Source: Mariannaea sp. PMI_226 (lineage: Eukaryota; Ascomycota; Sordariomycetes; Hypocreales; Nectriaceae). From it: DNA of 64,000 nt. Below the pieces are notes generated by a model. That model made no database searches. It had not been told where the DNA came from and saw only the letters and a list, made by a program, of their open reading frames with translations. Shown in pieces: positions 28,089-38,559 of this stretch. Location of the stretch: contig JANFOG010000004.1 of assembly GCA_024336345.1 (NCBI GenBank), forward strand, positions 2,542,001-2,606,000. Reading direction: 5' to 3'. The position numbers and the translations under genes are program-made. Position 1 is the stretch's first letter, and each line of letters begins with the position of its first letter.

Positions 28089-29350
28089 ATTGGGAATTTC
28101 TTTGGATGTTCTTTTTTTTTTCTCACGACAAACGTTCACGAGGGAAAATAACCCAAAAGAAAAAAAGATAAACTACCTCAAGAGCACTGACGAATCCAAT
28201 TAACAAACTAGAGTCATCAGTGAACTGCTGAGGAAATTGGAATTATAAACAGAGATGGGTAGTCAAGTATTGTGAGAGCTTGCTCGGAGGGCAGTGTTCC
28301 GATATCAGCTGAGCCGCCGAAACTTCACACCCCGCAACGGTATGACTGTAGTTATGGTTTGGACCTCGTGATCTCGTCTGCTAGTAGTAGACATCCATAG
28401 GCGGGCCTGATGAAAAAAATTCCTGCATCGTAAAGACCCAGTCCACCAGTACCCGCAGACTACGAAGCAAGCTGAGCTCGTTGGAACGCAGAGAAGCAAT
28501 AAGCAGAAAAAAAGAGTCCACAAAATCGGGTACTAAGAAGGTGTGGGCGGAAATATGGGTCGAATAGACCACTTGGCTCAAGTTACCGGGTGAAGGTTGG
28601 ACTTCGTGATAACGATTCCCGTCGAAACTAGGCGGCGTAGTTCCTATCACAGCTTCTCCCCGTGTTAGAGCCGGGTTGGTTGGTTTATCCAGTCCCATCT
28701 TGCAGGGAAATGCAAGATGAAAAACCATCTTGGAGCGTGACTTGCTGACAAAAGCAATCCCTTAGCCATACCATAACTAGATAGGTAGTTAAATATTGTC
28801 CGAAGGAGGTGCTGCAATGTAACGATGACGACGGCAAGGAGCCGCCAGTGAGCGAGGTCCTTCGATGTTCTAGCACGCGGAAAGGCGGAGAGGGTCTGGT
28901 GTTGGAGTTTAGCTTCCGGCTCACCGAGAACGCGTCTAAATGAATGCTTGGATATTATTGGCGAGGATAATTATAAACAATAACTGGCTAATACACCCCC
29001 ATTTGCACTGGAATAGGGCACTTGGCGGAATGGAGTTACACGTTTCGTAGGTTTGGTAGTTGACATTAGCAACACACACCGATCTGTCGGTCCGAGGTGA
29101 ACGTCGGTCAGTCCAAACGGGGCAAGTCCGCGACTCGGCAGTTTGACGTTCATATCCACTTGCAAACCTGGGTTTCACCGTAGTATTTCCGGCAAGGCCC
29201 TAAGACATGTTGGGTCAACTTTACTTTGTGTGTTAGCGAGTTTGATTGGATTCTATCAATCAATCTTTCAGCACCGACTTTGCTTCGAGTAGTACCAAGG
29301 GAATTCGTCAATCGTGACACCGACAGACCGCACAGGTACGATACTTCAAA
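28089..29350. other. intergenic, divergent promoters of MFS transporter and eIF1A-like gene
   Basis: No gene supported. Short minus-strand frames between 28381 and 29467 lack ATG starts or splice context. T/A-runs lie near 28108 and 28160. Confidence 0.5.
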
Positions 29351-29820
29351 ATGGGTCGAAGCAAGCGCAGCATTCTCGCCGCAGCTGAGGAGTCCATGAC
29401 CCCTCCATTTCAGCTCGAACCAAACCAATCCCTGGTCCGTGTCGTAAAGAATGAGGGAAACAACCATTTCACCTGCGAGTTGCCAAATACGAAACTTGTC
29501 TACCTTGAACTTGCACAGCGGTTCCGGAACACCATTTGGATCAAGCGAGGCGGCTTCGTGTTAGCTGAGATTTATGAAGATGCTAAATCTGATGGCAACT
29601 CCATGGGCGAAATTATCAATGTTGTACGCGACGAGAAGCTTTGGCGCAAGCAATCATATTGGTGAGGGCCTTATGTGGAGGGATTGCTATAAATCAATAT
29701 GCTAACCAGCCGCTGTGCAGGCCTAGCCAATTTACCAGGCAGGTATACCATTCTACTGACACCGATGAGGACTCGAACGCTGGCGAAATGCCTTCTAGCG
29801 ACTCAGAGGACGAACAGTGA
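29351..29820 (+). CDS. eIF1A-like RNA-binding protein (EIF1AD family)
   Basis: This is a small S1/IF1-fold protein of the EIF1AD family (distinct from the translation factor eIF1A), reported in animals to be nuclear and linked to late 40S ribosome maturation. Exons are 29351-29661 and 29721-29820, giving 136 residues. The OB-fold part runs from about residue 28 to 90: SLVRVVKNEGNNHFTCELPN, then FRNTIWIKRGGFVLAEIY and GEIINVVRDEKLW. The C-terminus is acidic and serine-rich (SSDSEDEQ), typical of this family. Its stop codon lies 32 bases from that of ALG3 on the other strand. Confidence 0.9.
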
Positions 29821-29852
29821 TTTTTTTTTTTTTCGGTGGCCTATTTTATCCT

Positions 29853-31281
29853 TTATTTGTTCTTAGCCTCGGTGCTCTTTGTCGGCTGCCGTAGTGTGGC
29901 CGATTCGTTCGTCCCCAGATATACTAGCACGACTGTAATGAGGAGAACATTGACGACTGTGCTTGAGCTGCTATCAGTGCTTGGGAAGACGTTCCAGGCC
30001 CACTCCTGGGCGAACCATAGGAAGAACACTACCAGTGGACTTCGAGTGGCTCGCCACAGAAGGTAGGGCGTTGCCCAAGCGAGGTATACATAAAATTGGT
30101 AGTGAAGCGATCGAGCGAAGAGCAGGCCGATGACATTGGCGGAAAGTATGGTGGTCATGACATACTGAGGATCGATTGAATTGGAGATGCGTAGTTCTTC
30201 TTGTTTCGTAAACGGGGATCTACCTCGCAAGAAAGCAGGGATCATGGCATGCAAGGGCTGGTTTGCGGGTTGAAGCCACCTGGCAACGATGAAGATGACG
30301 AGAACCATGAAGTGGAAGGCGAGCAATACAAGAGAAAATGATTTGCTCAAGAAGGCTTCCTCGCCCATCATGCGCCAGTTGACCGTCCACTCAAACTTGA
30401 ACTGGCGAGATAGCTCAAAGGCCCGCCCAAGATAGCCCCACGGGTTCTTGGCCAGAAACGGGATTGCAATAGCAAATTGGACCTGGGCCATCAGCCATGC
30501 CAATCGCAGGCTGCCGTTGAAGCCCCTTCCCAGGAAAAGAATGACACCGACGGCGGGAAGCACTAATAACAACGACATCTTAATTCCCAGGCCCCAGGTG
30601 TAGGCGAAGCTCCCGAAGGTCCAGTATCTCTTCTGGAAGAAGTATATTGCGAGCCAGAAGAAGAAGACAGCGAAGCAATCGTTAAAACACCGGAGAACGA
30701 ACAGGCTATGCAATCGTTTCGAGAGGATGAGAAGAGGGAAGATGTAAGGAGGCACCTGTACAAATAGACAAGGATTAGCGCAACACCCTTCCACCGATCA
30801 AACATGACTTACCTTGGCTTTCCAGTAGCACAGCATGACCAATGCCAGTGTCGCCATATATAAGACAGCAAAGAGCTGCTGCGCTAACAAAATATTACTG
30901 CCTTCGTCCGTGATGTGGTATAGCCCAGTGTATATGTAGAGGTGCGCAGCCGGGTAGACAAGGGGACCGGTGCCGCCCTCCATCTTGGTGTAGTCTCGCT
31001 CGCCGGAGACAAATTGCGAGACTTGTTCCATGTATGCGACCCAGTCTATCTCAGTATCTAAATGAAGTGAGAGTTAGCTCTCGGAAGCTGTGTCCCCCTA
31101 CCGTGTGGCCGGCCGTTCGCGATTGCTTACAAGGGATCCTCCATATAATCAGACCGCAGAGCACGGCGTCTGCCAGCCATAGAGCCGGTGGGATGAGCTT
31201 TGAAAGCGCATGCCGACCGGTGGCGACATCGGAGACGAAATTAATCGCCCGAGTGTGTATCGGCATCGTGGACTGTGACAT
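29853..31281 (-). CDS. ALG3: Dol-P-Man:Man5GlcNAc2-PP-Dol alpha-1,3-mannosyltransferase
   Basis: This ER membrane enzyme (GT58) adds the first dolichol-phosphate-mannose-dependent mannose on the lumenal side during lipid-linked oligosaccharide assembly. Exons are 31131-31281, 30813-31057 and 29853-30755, giving 432 residues. Family blocks are [13 protein letters not shown] and [20 protein letters not shown] just after intron 1, [37 protein letters not shown], and about ten membrane segments. The first intron uses a GTAAGC donor and a TTTAG acceptor, and its phase is fixed by the conserved YTEIDW. The C-terminus is hydrophilic and Lys-rich ([15 protein letters not shown]), which could act as an ER-retrieval signal although it lacks a strict KKXX. 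Confidence 0.96.
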
Positions 31282-31593
31282 CGTGGCTTGTTCTCCCGCG
31301 ATGGGGGAGGAGAGGGAGTGAAGGTGATAGTGGGAAGCTTGGAGCTGGGAAAGATTGTGGTGGAGCCAGCAAGGAGCTTCCTCGAATTAATTACTTGGCC
31401 TACCTTAACCTACTGGCCTTACCTAGGTACCTTATGGTACCTAATAATGGACCCCGTGAGTTGCATATCTCCGGTCTGTTACCATTGTTTAAAATGTCAG
31501 GAAAAATCAAGATTCTTTGGGCAAGTTACTCCAGTTCTTATATTAAAAATGTGTTTCTATGTATTGCTTCGTTGTTCTTAAAAGTGATTCTAA
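31282..31593. other. intergenic between ALG3 and D-amino-acid oxidase
   Basis: No gene. It holds the ALG3 start region and the D-amino-acid oxidase 3' flank. TACCTAGGTACC lies near 31421-31432, followed by GGTACC at 31436. Confidence 0.6.
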
Positions 31594-32867
31594 TCATAGC
31601 TTGGATTTGGCACCCCTGGTGACCTTGTCAACCAGCTCCACCACGCCTTCGGCGCAGCCATAGGATCCCTGATATCCCCAGCCGGCATGGCCATAATTGT
31701 GCACAATCCAAGTCTCGTCATCCAGCTTCTCCTCTTCAAGTCGCAAGCCATCCTTGCGCCATGGGCGGAAGCCGACGGCATGACGAACTACGCTTAGTCC
31801 CGTCACGCCCTTGCCTCCGGCAATCTCAGGTCTCGCGTCAACAACTCGCTGCATGATGCGAATGGCAATATTGGGGTCTGGCTGAGATTCCCAGTTCCCA
31901 ATATCATATGTGCCTCCCAGAATAGTGCCGCCTCCCACGGCGCGCTGCATGATGTACATTTCTTCTCCGCCACCATCGGCGGTGCCAGAGCCGATCATCA
32001 TGGGGGTGCACTCGTTGCGAACCAGAACGACCTGCCCTCGTGCGGGAGCCATCGTAGTATCCTTGACTCCCCCGAGCTTGAGAGATCCAAGGCCGGTAGC
32101 ATTGACAATGATATTAGCCGTCTTCCCCGTGTGGCTGAGGTTCTTTGCCTCACGGATGTCGGACAAGATGGCACGCTTGACAACGACACCGTTCTTGACA
32201 CATTGGCCAAGAAGCCAGGGGAGATAGATGGCGGTGTTGATACAAACCGATGTATACTCACAGCCTGAGTCGTAGCCCCGAACCACCTCATTAGGGTGTT
32301 GCTCACGGAAGTCGTCAAAGAGTTCCTTATACCAAGGGTTAGGACGGAAGGTAGCGTCTTGGAAGCCCGTTCCCAGAGCTTGTAGTTCATCACGTTTGCG
32401 TCTCTGGATGTGGCATTCTAGACTCAATCGTAAGTTGCTATCCCAATCCTTAACAAGGGACGAACGATGGTTGGGCTAACTTACTCTGGAAGTGAATCCC
32501 GGCTTCAGGGACCTCCTCAGTTAGTTGCTTGAAATACGGCCAAGTTCGAGATTCCCATCTCTTGTTTTTCTCTGGGGCCATGCTATAGAAGTGAAATGTT
32601 AGGGTTGAAGGATCCCTTCAATGACTAGCAATAGATCAACATACGGCACAATGTTGGCACCGGCAAATGGAGAAGCATATTCGGCGTCGTAGTCGCCAGG
32701 CATATGCTTGCCCACGACAGTGATGGTGTTGGCTTTATTCTTGGACAACAGCAAGGCCGATGTCAGTCCAGAGACACCAGCACTATTACACAATCATTGG
32801 ATCAGTTAATTGACCTTTTAAGGGTTCAGTGAATGGCTCACCCAACAACAACAACTGTGTTTGCCAT
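31594..32867 (-). CDS. peroxisomal D-amino-acid oxidase (FAD)
   Basis: This enzyme oxidatively deaminates D-amino acids to 2-oxo acids, ammonia and hydrogen peroxide. Exons are 32842-32867, 32645-32782, 32485-32582 and 31594-32417, giving 361 residues. The first exon codes only nine residues. Together with exon 2 it forms the FAD-binding beta strand and glycine loop VVVVGAGVSGL. PFAGANIVPMAPEKNKRWE is the second cofactor region. In the C-terminal part, VRHAVGFRPWRKDG contains the substrate-carboxylate Arg region and HNYGHAGWGYQGSYGCAEGV is the DAO signature. The last three residues are SKL, a perfect PTS1 signal, matching peroxisomal location where catalase can remove the peroxide. Four introns or exon joins keep frame. 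Confidence 0.95.
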
Positions 32868-33837
32868 GATTGGAATGATAGCAGCGAGGGAGGGGCTAGA
32901 ATCAATAAAGAATCAACAAAGAATCAACAAGGAATCAACATAAGTCGTACAATTCTTTCTCAATGAGAGTGGAAGAAAAACTACAGCAAACCAAGCGAGG
33001 GGATATATACCTCTGGCTACATCTATGCTGCAGCCATCCTCGCGGACACTTTCCCCGCGGGAAAGTCTCCCACCCAATATCGGTTTAGCGCGTAACGACT
33101 CAAGAGGCGGAATACTATGGTCCATCTACAAGCCGGTGGTGGCCGGGCTGAGTGGGGGCAATGATGCGCCGAGGAAAACGCATTATGCCATGTCTCATGT
33201 ACAACTCACGCTTTAACCTGAGAAATTGTGCCTCTCAATATTTCAGTGGACATACTAGCAGTTTCTAGTTGTTGAAATTTGTTGCAAAAATTATAACTCT
33301 GTAACTGATATTAGCATAAACATTGACGAGTTCGGCCACAGAAGGGATCTCATATCGAGGATCACACTCAGCCATCGGACTGTTGTGACTAATGCTTTGC
33401 GAGATTCATTGAAGAATGTCCCATTATATAAATGAATCGATAGTGAATGCCTCTAGGCTACAAAAACCTCTTTCTTGAAAAGTCATTGCGATAACTGATC
33501 CACCAAACAGAGAAGACGCTCAAGTTGCTTTCACCACGATGATTGTTGAACCTTGCTGAGAACGCCGGCAATCCAGACCCATCCCAACATTGAGACCAGT
33601 GACCAGCTTTTTTTTTCATATTTGTTGTAACTTAGTAAATATTCTATTTGTAGTACACGCCGTGATATCATCCCTGTGTCGGTTACAGGAAGCAATCAGA
33701 AATTCTCGACTCACTCCTTGCACGATATCCAGCTTCAGGTGGAGGATCCCATAACAAACAACCAGGTAGTTAATGAACGACATGGCTTCCCATTTTTGTG
33801 CCCAAATACAATATCCTATGCATGATACATCCAGAAT
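32868..33837. other. intergenic between D-amino-acid oxidase and thioredoxin
   Basis: No gene. It contains the oxidase promoter/leader with the 11-bp tandem repeats at 32900-32943, and AT-rich DNA up to the thioredoxin stop codon. Confidence 0.55.
32900..32943. repeat. four tandem copies of an 11-bp unit
   Basis: Units AATCAATAAAG, AATCAACAAAG, AATCAACAAGG and AATCAACATAA follow each other without gaps, starting 33 bases upstream of the D-amino-acid oxidase ATG (gene on minus strand, so the sense-strand unit is CTTTGTTGATT). It may lie in the 5' leader. Confidence 0.75.
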
Positions 33838-34400
33838 TTATTTAGCGTAGGTCTGAATCATCTTCAACAGTCCAGCTGGGTTGGCGCCCACGAGCTCGTC
33901 GACCTTTTTGCCACCATGGTACAAGATGAAGGTAGGCATTGCGCGGATGCCCAACTCCGCGGCCAAGTCGCGCAGCTCATCAACGTCAAATTTGACAAAG
34001 TCAATAGTCTCGCTGAAAGCCGGCTCATTGGACAACCTACATTTCGGGAACCAGGTTAGCCGCCAGTTTCTCAGCAGAAGTGCGCCTTCGGTAATACCTA
34101 CTTCTCTAGGATGGGTGAGATGGCCTTGCAGGGTCCGCACCACTCGGCAAAGCAGTCGACCAGGACAGCATTGGGCGTGGTAGACACGAGCTTCTTGAAC
34201 TCTTCGGTTCTGCCCGAGTGAGATGTCAGTTCAATTGACCCCTTTGCATTGCGACTTATGAGGAGGGCTCTGCTGACTTACGTCGTGATGTTCTTGACTG
34301 CGAGGTTTCGAGCTGTAGTGTGGAACGAGCGTGCGGCCAGGCGCGAGGAAATGAGTCCCGAACGAGCAATGGTGCTGAACATGCGTGATGATGAAGCCAT
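33838..34400 (-). CDS. mitochondrial thioredoxin
   Basis: This small disulfide reductase probably acts in the matrix (yeast Trx3 type). Exons are 34282-34400, 34102-34209 and 33838-34036, giving 141 residues. Residues 1-32 are a presequence rich in Arg, Ser and Ala without acids ([20 protein letters not shown]). The thioredoxin fold follows, with the active site EWCGPCK (Cys64 and Cys67), [20 protein letters not shown] with the cis-proline loop, and the C-terminal [16 protein letters not shown]. The length without presequence (about 108) is that of a classical thioredoxin. The second intron starts GTAGGT directly after a split Lys codon, and an in-frame TAG would appear if it were retained. 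Confidence 0.95.
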
Positions 34401-35202
34401 TTTGACGAGTGATGAATAGACTGTTGGAGCTGAATAATTCTCAAGCAGTTACCTGGGATAAGTTGTCAAATCAAGTTATATCTTTTGCTCAGTGTTGTTG
34501 GCCGTGCCGGGGCGACTCTTGAAGTCAGAATTCGGTTAGCTTGATTTGTCAAGCCGGCTGACCAATCATCAAGTCACCCAGCGATATCAAACATGAGTGT
34601 GCTTGGGCCTTGCAAGGTCTTCTGAGAGCAATTGGTTTCGACGACAATTATAGTATAATTGCTGAAATAATAATACACTAGTTTATTCTACCGCCTAGTA
34701 TATGTAAACTTCCATTTTGATCTGCGTAAAGCTGTGGTTACAGAGAAAATTCACATTCGTCCACCGTAGCTTACAAACTCTTCCCTTCCCCTGACATATG
34801 TAGCCTTTATTACATCTTTCAAGTTTCGCTATGCTGATTCAATCGAGTTTTATATATTATCAAAAATGAATGGTTTGTGCTTTCTACAGGTAATGATTTA
34901 TTACAATATAGGGTTTTGTTGTTTTCAAGTCATATAGTCCCCGTCTATTAGAACTGTTGGACGATTTCCTATGTACAGTCAAGCCAGAAACTATATACAA
35001 CAATGTAACCCCAAAACGGTCCTGTTATGTTGTAAATAAGGAATTCTACAAGGGGCTGGCTACTTGATCCCCACTTGTAGGGGGCTTAGAAGGAAGTGAA
35101 GGAAGAGGTTTCGGCGGAACCGGCAAAGAGCCCACTGAATCGACAACTCGAAGATATAAATCACCCAAATAGTATCGTGTAGAACCCGATACTAATTACT
35201 GG
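34401..35202. other. intergenic between thioredoxin and small secreted protein
   Basis: No gene. AT-rich between 34640 and 35030, consistent with a promoter for thioredoxin and the 3' flank of the next minus-strand gene. Confidence 0.55.
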
Positions 35203-35681
35203 CTAATTGGAGCCTCGGCAAGCCAACCGTCCGTTGTTGCATCCAGACATCGTATATGTAACACCACCGACTGTAGCCGTTCCATAACCAGAGCATTCTG
35301 GTGGCGGATAGTGTTAGTACATTCACTTTTCGTAGTGCAATGCAATCAATCAATCCTAAACATACCATGGATGATATCTGACAGTGCGGCCAAGCAAGTT
35401 TGTTGGTCACCGCGACCGGCTTGGCTGATGTGAATATAGTAAGGCGCCTTGTACGTTGAAACTGAAGGCGTATAGCACGTGTTCGACTGCCACTTGTTGC
35501 GTCCACAATATTCATCTCGAGCAGCCTGTTGACTCTTGGCAGAAGCTAGGGAGTCCTTGCCGAAACAAATATTGTAAGTGCCGCCGTTGGGAGCATGGCT
35601 CAGCGGGTCATCGCAAACTGCTGCGCGGCTGACGCCGACGAGCGCGAGAGTTGCCAAGGTTGTCCTGAGCGACAGTAACAT
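35203..35681 (-). CDS. small secreted cysteine-rich protein, unknown function
   Basis: Exons are 35366-35681 and 35203-35297, giving 136 residues. Residues 1-20 are a clear signal peptide (MLLSLRTTLATLALVGVSRA, cleavage likely after Ala20). The mature part has eight cysteines (23, 39, 59, 69, 96, 107, 125, 132), an even number that could make four disulfides. It has no membrane segment or GPI signal. The single intron falls just before Cys107; splicing adds the last three cysteines. I do not recognise a family. Size, signal peptide and cysteine content are those of secreted fungal proteins such as effector candidates or antimicrobial-like proteins, but nothing here shows a role. The leader carries a 10-bp tandem repeat (35701-35730). 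Confidence 0.72.
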
Positions 35682-35700
35682 TATTTGGCAGGACAGCTGG

Positions 35701-35730
35701 AGGTATAGGGAGGTTTAGGGAGGTTTAGGG
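35701..35730. repeat. three tandem 10-bp units resembling telomere sequence
   Basis: AGGTATAGGG, AGGTTTAGGG and AGGTTTAGGG stand in tandem 20 bases upstream of the secreted-protein ATG (gene on minus strand). They contain TTTAGGG, close to the fungal telomere unit TTAGGG, but with 10-bp spacing. Confidence 0.7.
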
Positions 35731-36266
35731 AGCTGGTGGGGACCTCCCTGTTGGGGCTGCGAGGCGCGCCTGGGCTCTTTATATTTTTTTTTCTCCAACG
35801 CAGTCGTAATATAGTCTACTTCGTAAAGAGCCAAGATGGTACGTATCCCGGGGTCAATTAACTGCTTCATCTGGGTAAGGGACCTAGTGAAGCTAGATGC
35901 CATGCAGGATAACGCAACCTTAAAATGCGTCCAGCTCAGCTTGGTCGTGTAGTAAATGAGGACTTCTGTAAAGGGTTGGCTGGCTCCCAAAAGGCCCCCG
36001 CTACTGGCGACTTGGGCTCTGATGGGTGCGATGGGTGGGCCAGTTGACCTGGACCCAAATAACTTCAGGTTACATCATCATTGTCATTGCACCCTCTGTA
36101 GCTTTCGTGTACGTAGTATCTGTTAACTGACGAAGAAGAAACGAGCCGAACATCTTAAATCTTCAATATTCGACCAAAGCCCGGGTTGATGGCCACTTCA
36201 AATCCCCATTGAGGATGATGATGGGCATCCCGCTCACAAAATCCACCGTTTAGGTGGTACCCTACT

Positions 36267-36288
36267 GGTTACCTATCGGTTACCTATC
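36267..36288. repeat. 11-bp tandem duplication GGTTACCTATC
   Basis: Two exact head-to-tail copies of GGTTACCTATC in intergenic DNA. Each copy contains the TACCTA word that recurs through the window's gaps. Confidence 0.7.
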
Positions 36289-38559
36289 TAGTCGATGCGC
36301 ACTGGCTGTACGCGGCGCATTATGTAAATGGTTAATAATTATAGTCATGACTGTGGAGGCTCCTTTATAGAAATTCCAATGAATATGACGACGCCTGGTC
36401 CCCACGGGGAATGAACGTGCTGACTTCTCGCCAAAGTCCAGTACATTGGTGTCATTCCCAATCTCCACTACCTCAATGTGCCAAGACGAACGAACATCAT
36501 GGTACCAATCAAACAAAAGTTAGCTCACAGTTTGTTACGACTACCTATACTTAATTATATAATTACCCCGTCTAGAAATCTATATTCTCGATTTAAAATG
36601 AGAATTCGTTTTGTTGGGAAAATCTCCATGATCTTCATACAAACCTCCGATCCTCTTAATACATTATGTGGCGTTTGGGGTATTATTGGCGATGATCCTC
36701 ACCCTTTATGGGTCCTGTCACCACAAGCCACTGAGGCAAGATTGGGAACTCACTCGAACGAAGCACTTTCGAGAGATAGACTAGGCATTGGCATGTTACT
36801 GTAAAGATAACAGGTGACAACCCAAAACTTGTTGTTTGTTGAAATTGTGCTCTAGATTCGGCTGGCTATGACGAAACAGGACGGACTCCCCCCCGCCATC
36901 AACCATCCACCATTGAGAGCTTTCAAGATCAAGGCTGTCCTTTTGATCATACGTACACTGGGATTGCACTCAATGTTCAAACAGAAACGCACTGAATTCA
37001 ACAAGATACAAAATATAAAAAATCAACGTTCAGATATGATCCCATCGGTGCGTGCTGATATCCTATAGACAATATGAAGTCGTGAATTGAGGGCGAAATG
37101 TGAACGTAGAAGCTGAGGATGGTTTGGTTCGTCTTCCACGCGCGAGGGGTCATGTTTGACTCACCTTCGGCAGCAACGAGTTTCGAGAGAAATGGTAATT
37201 CCAATCTTTTCTCATCGTGCACGTCCCTTTACCAACTTGACGCCTGATCAACTACTTCATAAGTGCCGACCTAGGCCATTCATTAAATCCTATGTCTCCA
37301 TCTGCTCTTGGACCAGGTTGGTCCAAGCAGCCAGCGATCTCCATGGTCCGGCAGCTAATTTAGCTCCCGAGAAGCCGCCAAAACCTCCCAAGCAACACCC
37401 TTCACAAGCATAAGACACTTTACCTAGGTAGTCTTACATACAGAGTGTTGCATATTATGTTTCAGGAAGCCATTTATTTTGCTGCTATCTACTTTGTAAG
37501 ACGATAAGAGTCTCAACAAGATTCTTAAAGTGTTAGTAACAAAGAGACAAGTGATGACGACATTTCACACCCCATCTCATCTCACGCCTCTTCTTTGCAA
37601 TTCAACGAGTAAATTCAACTGAGCCCTGCCTACATCAATGCTACAGCAAATACAAAGAGGTGACCCTTCGTCCCTTCGGTTGGGAACGAATTCCACCCAT
37701 GTATCAAAACAAGATCCCATATCCCACTCCGGCTCAGTATGTTGTGCTGATTCCTTTCAAAAACAAAACAAAACCCTTCTATTGATCAAAATTGAATGCA
37801 CCTAGCCGGTCCGTCCGAAAATGAGGTGGCTGTCCTCCAGAGTATATTTCCGCAACACCGATATGAGAAGGAAATAAAAATAATCAAACCCAAGCCCAAG
37901 CTCCAGAAGTCAAAAAAAGGCCTTTTCCTGCCACAAGCTCCGCGGCCGTCTGGACAAAGGGAAAATGTTCATCCTTGTTTACTGGGTGAACCAGAGTATA
38001 CAAAGCCCTCAAGGAAAGTAATCGTTCTCTGAGAACGGGAGAGGCATTTGGGGGGTTGAGCCTGGGCTTCCCTGTTGATATGTATGAATCGGAGATGCCG
38101 GTTCCCCAAGTACTCCATAGCTATCGTCCGACATTGGGTATCAAAGAGGTGTAAATATCTGTAGCCGAAAAGCAAACTGAGATAAAAAAGGTGAAAGCAT
38201 ATTGGTCGTTAGTGTCGTACTTTAAAACGTCAAACGTGAGAGCGCACGTCATCGAGGTAGGAATCCAACGGTTCCAGTTTGAGTGAAGAGTTTCCCAGTT
38301 TCAAGTTTTCCAAATGTTTTTATAATGGAAGATCCCTCAGTTTGGGGACCTGTCTTTTTCTTTTCTTTTTTTTTGTTGCGATAAGGGAAGTTGGTAATGA
38401 GCGACTTCGGTCAGTGCTGGAAGACAAAAAAAAAATGGTAGCGATCGTTTGTCTCGAAAGTGGTCGAGGGCCAGGTTCAGTAGGGAAACTCTTCATCTCA
38501 AATCTAGCACGTTAGCCTCTTAGCTCTTTTAGGTGTCACCAGAGCGTTTCTTTTCGACC

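Larger units (their letters stand above)
35682..38559. other. 2.9 kb gap between secreted-protein gene and orphan gene
   Basis: No supportable gene. It contains the secreted-protein promoter with TTTAGGGAGG repeats and an 11-bp tandem duplication at 36267-36288. A 78-codon ATG frame at 37796-38032 has no homology I recognise and no splice context. The right part should hold the 3' flank of the gene ending at 38560. Confidence 0.5.
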
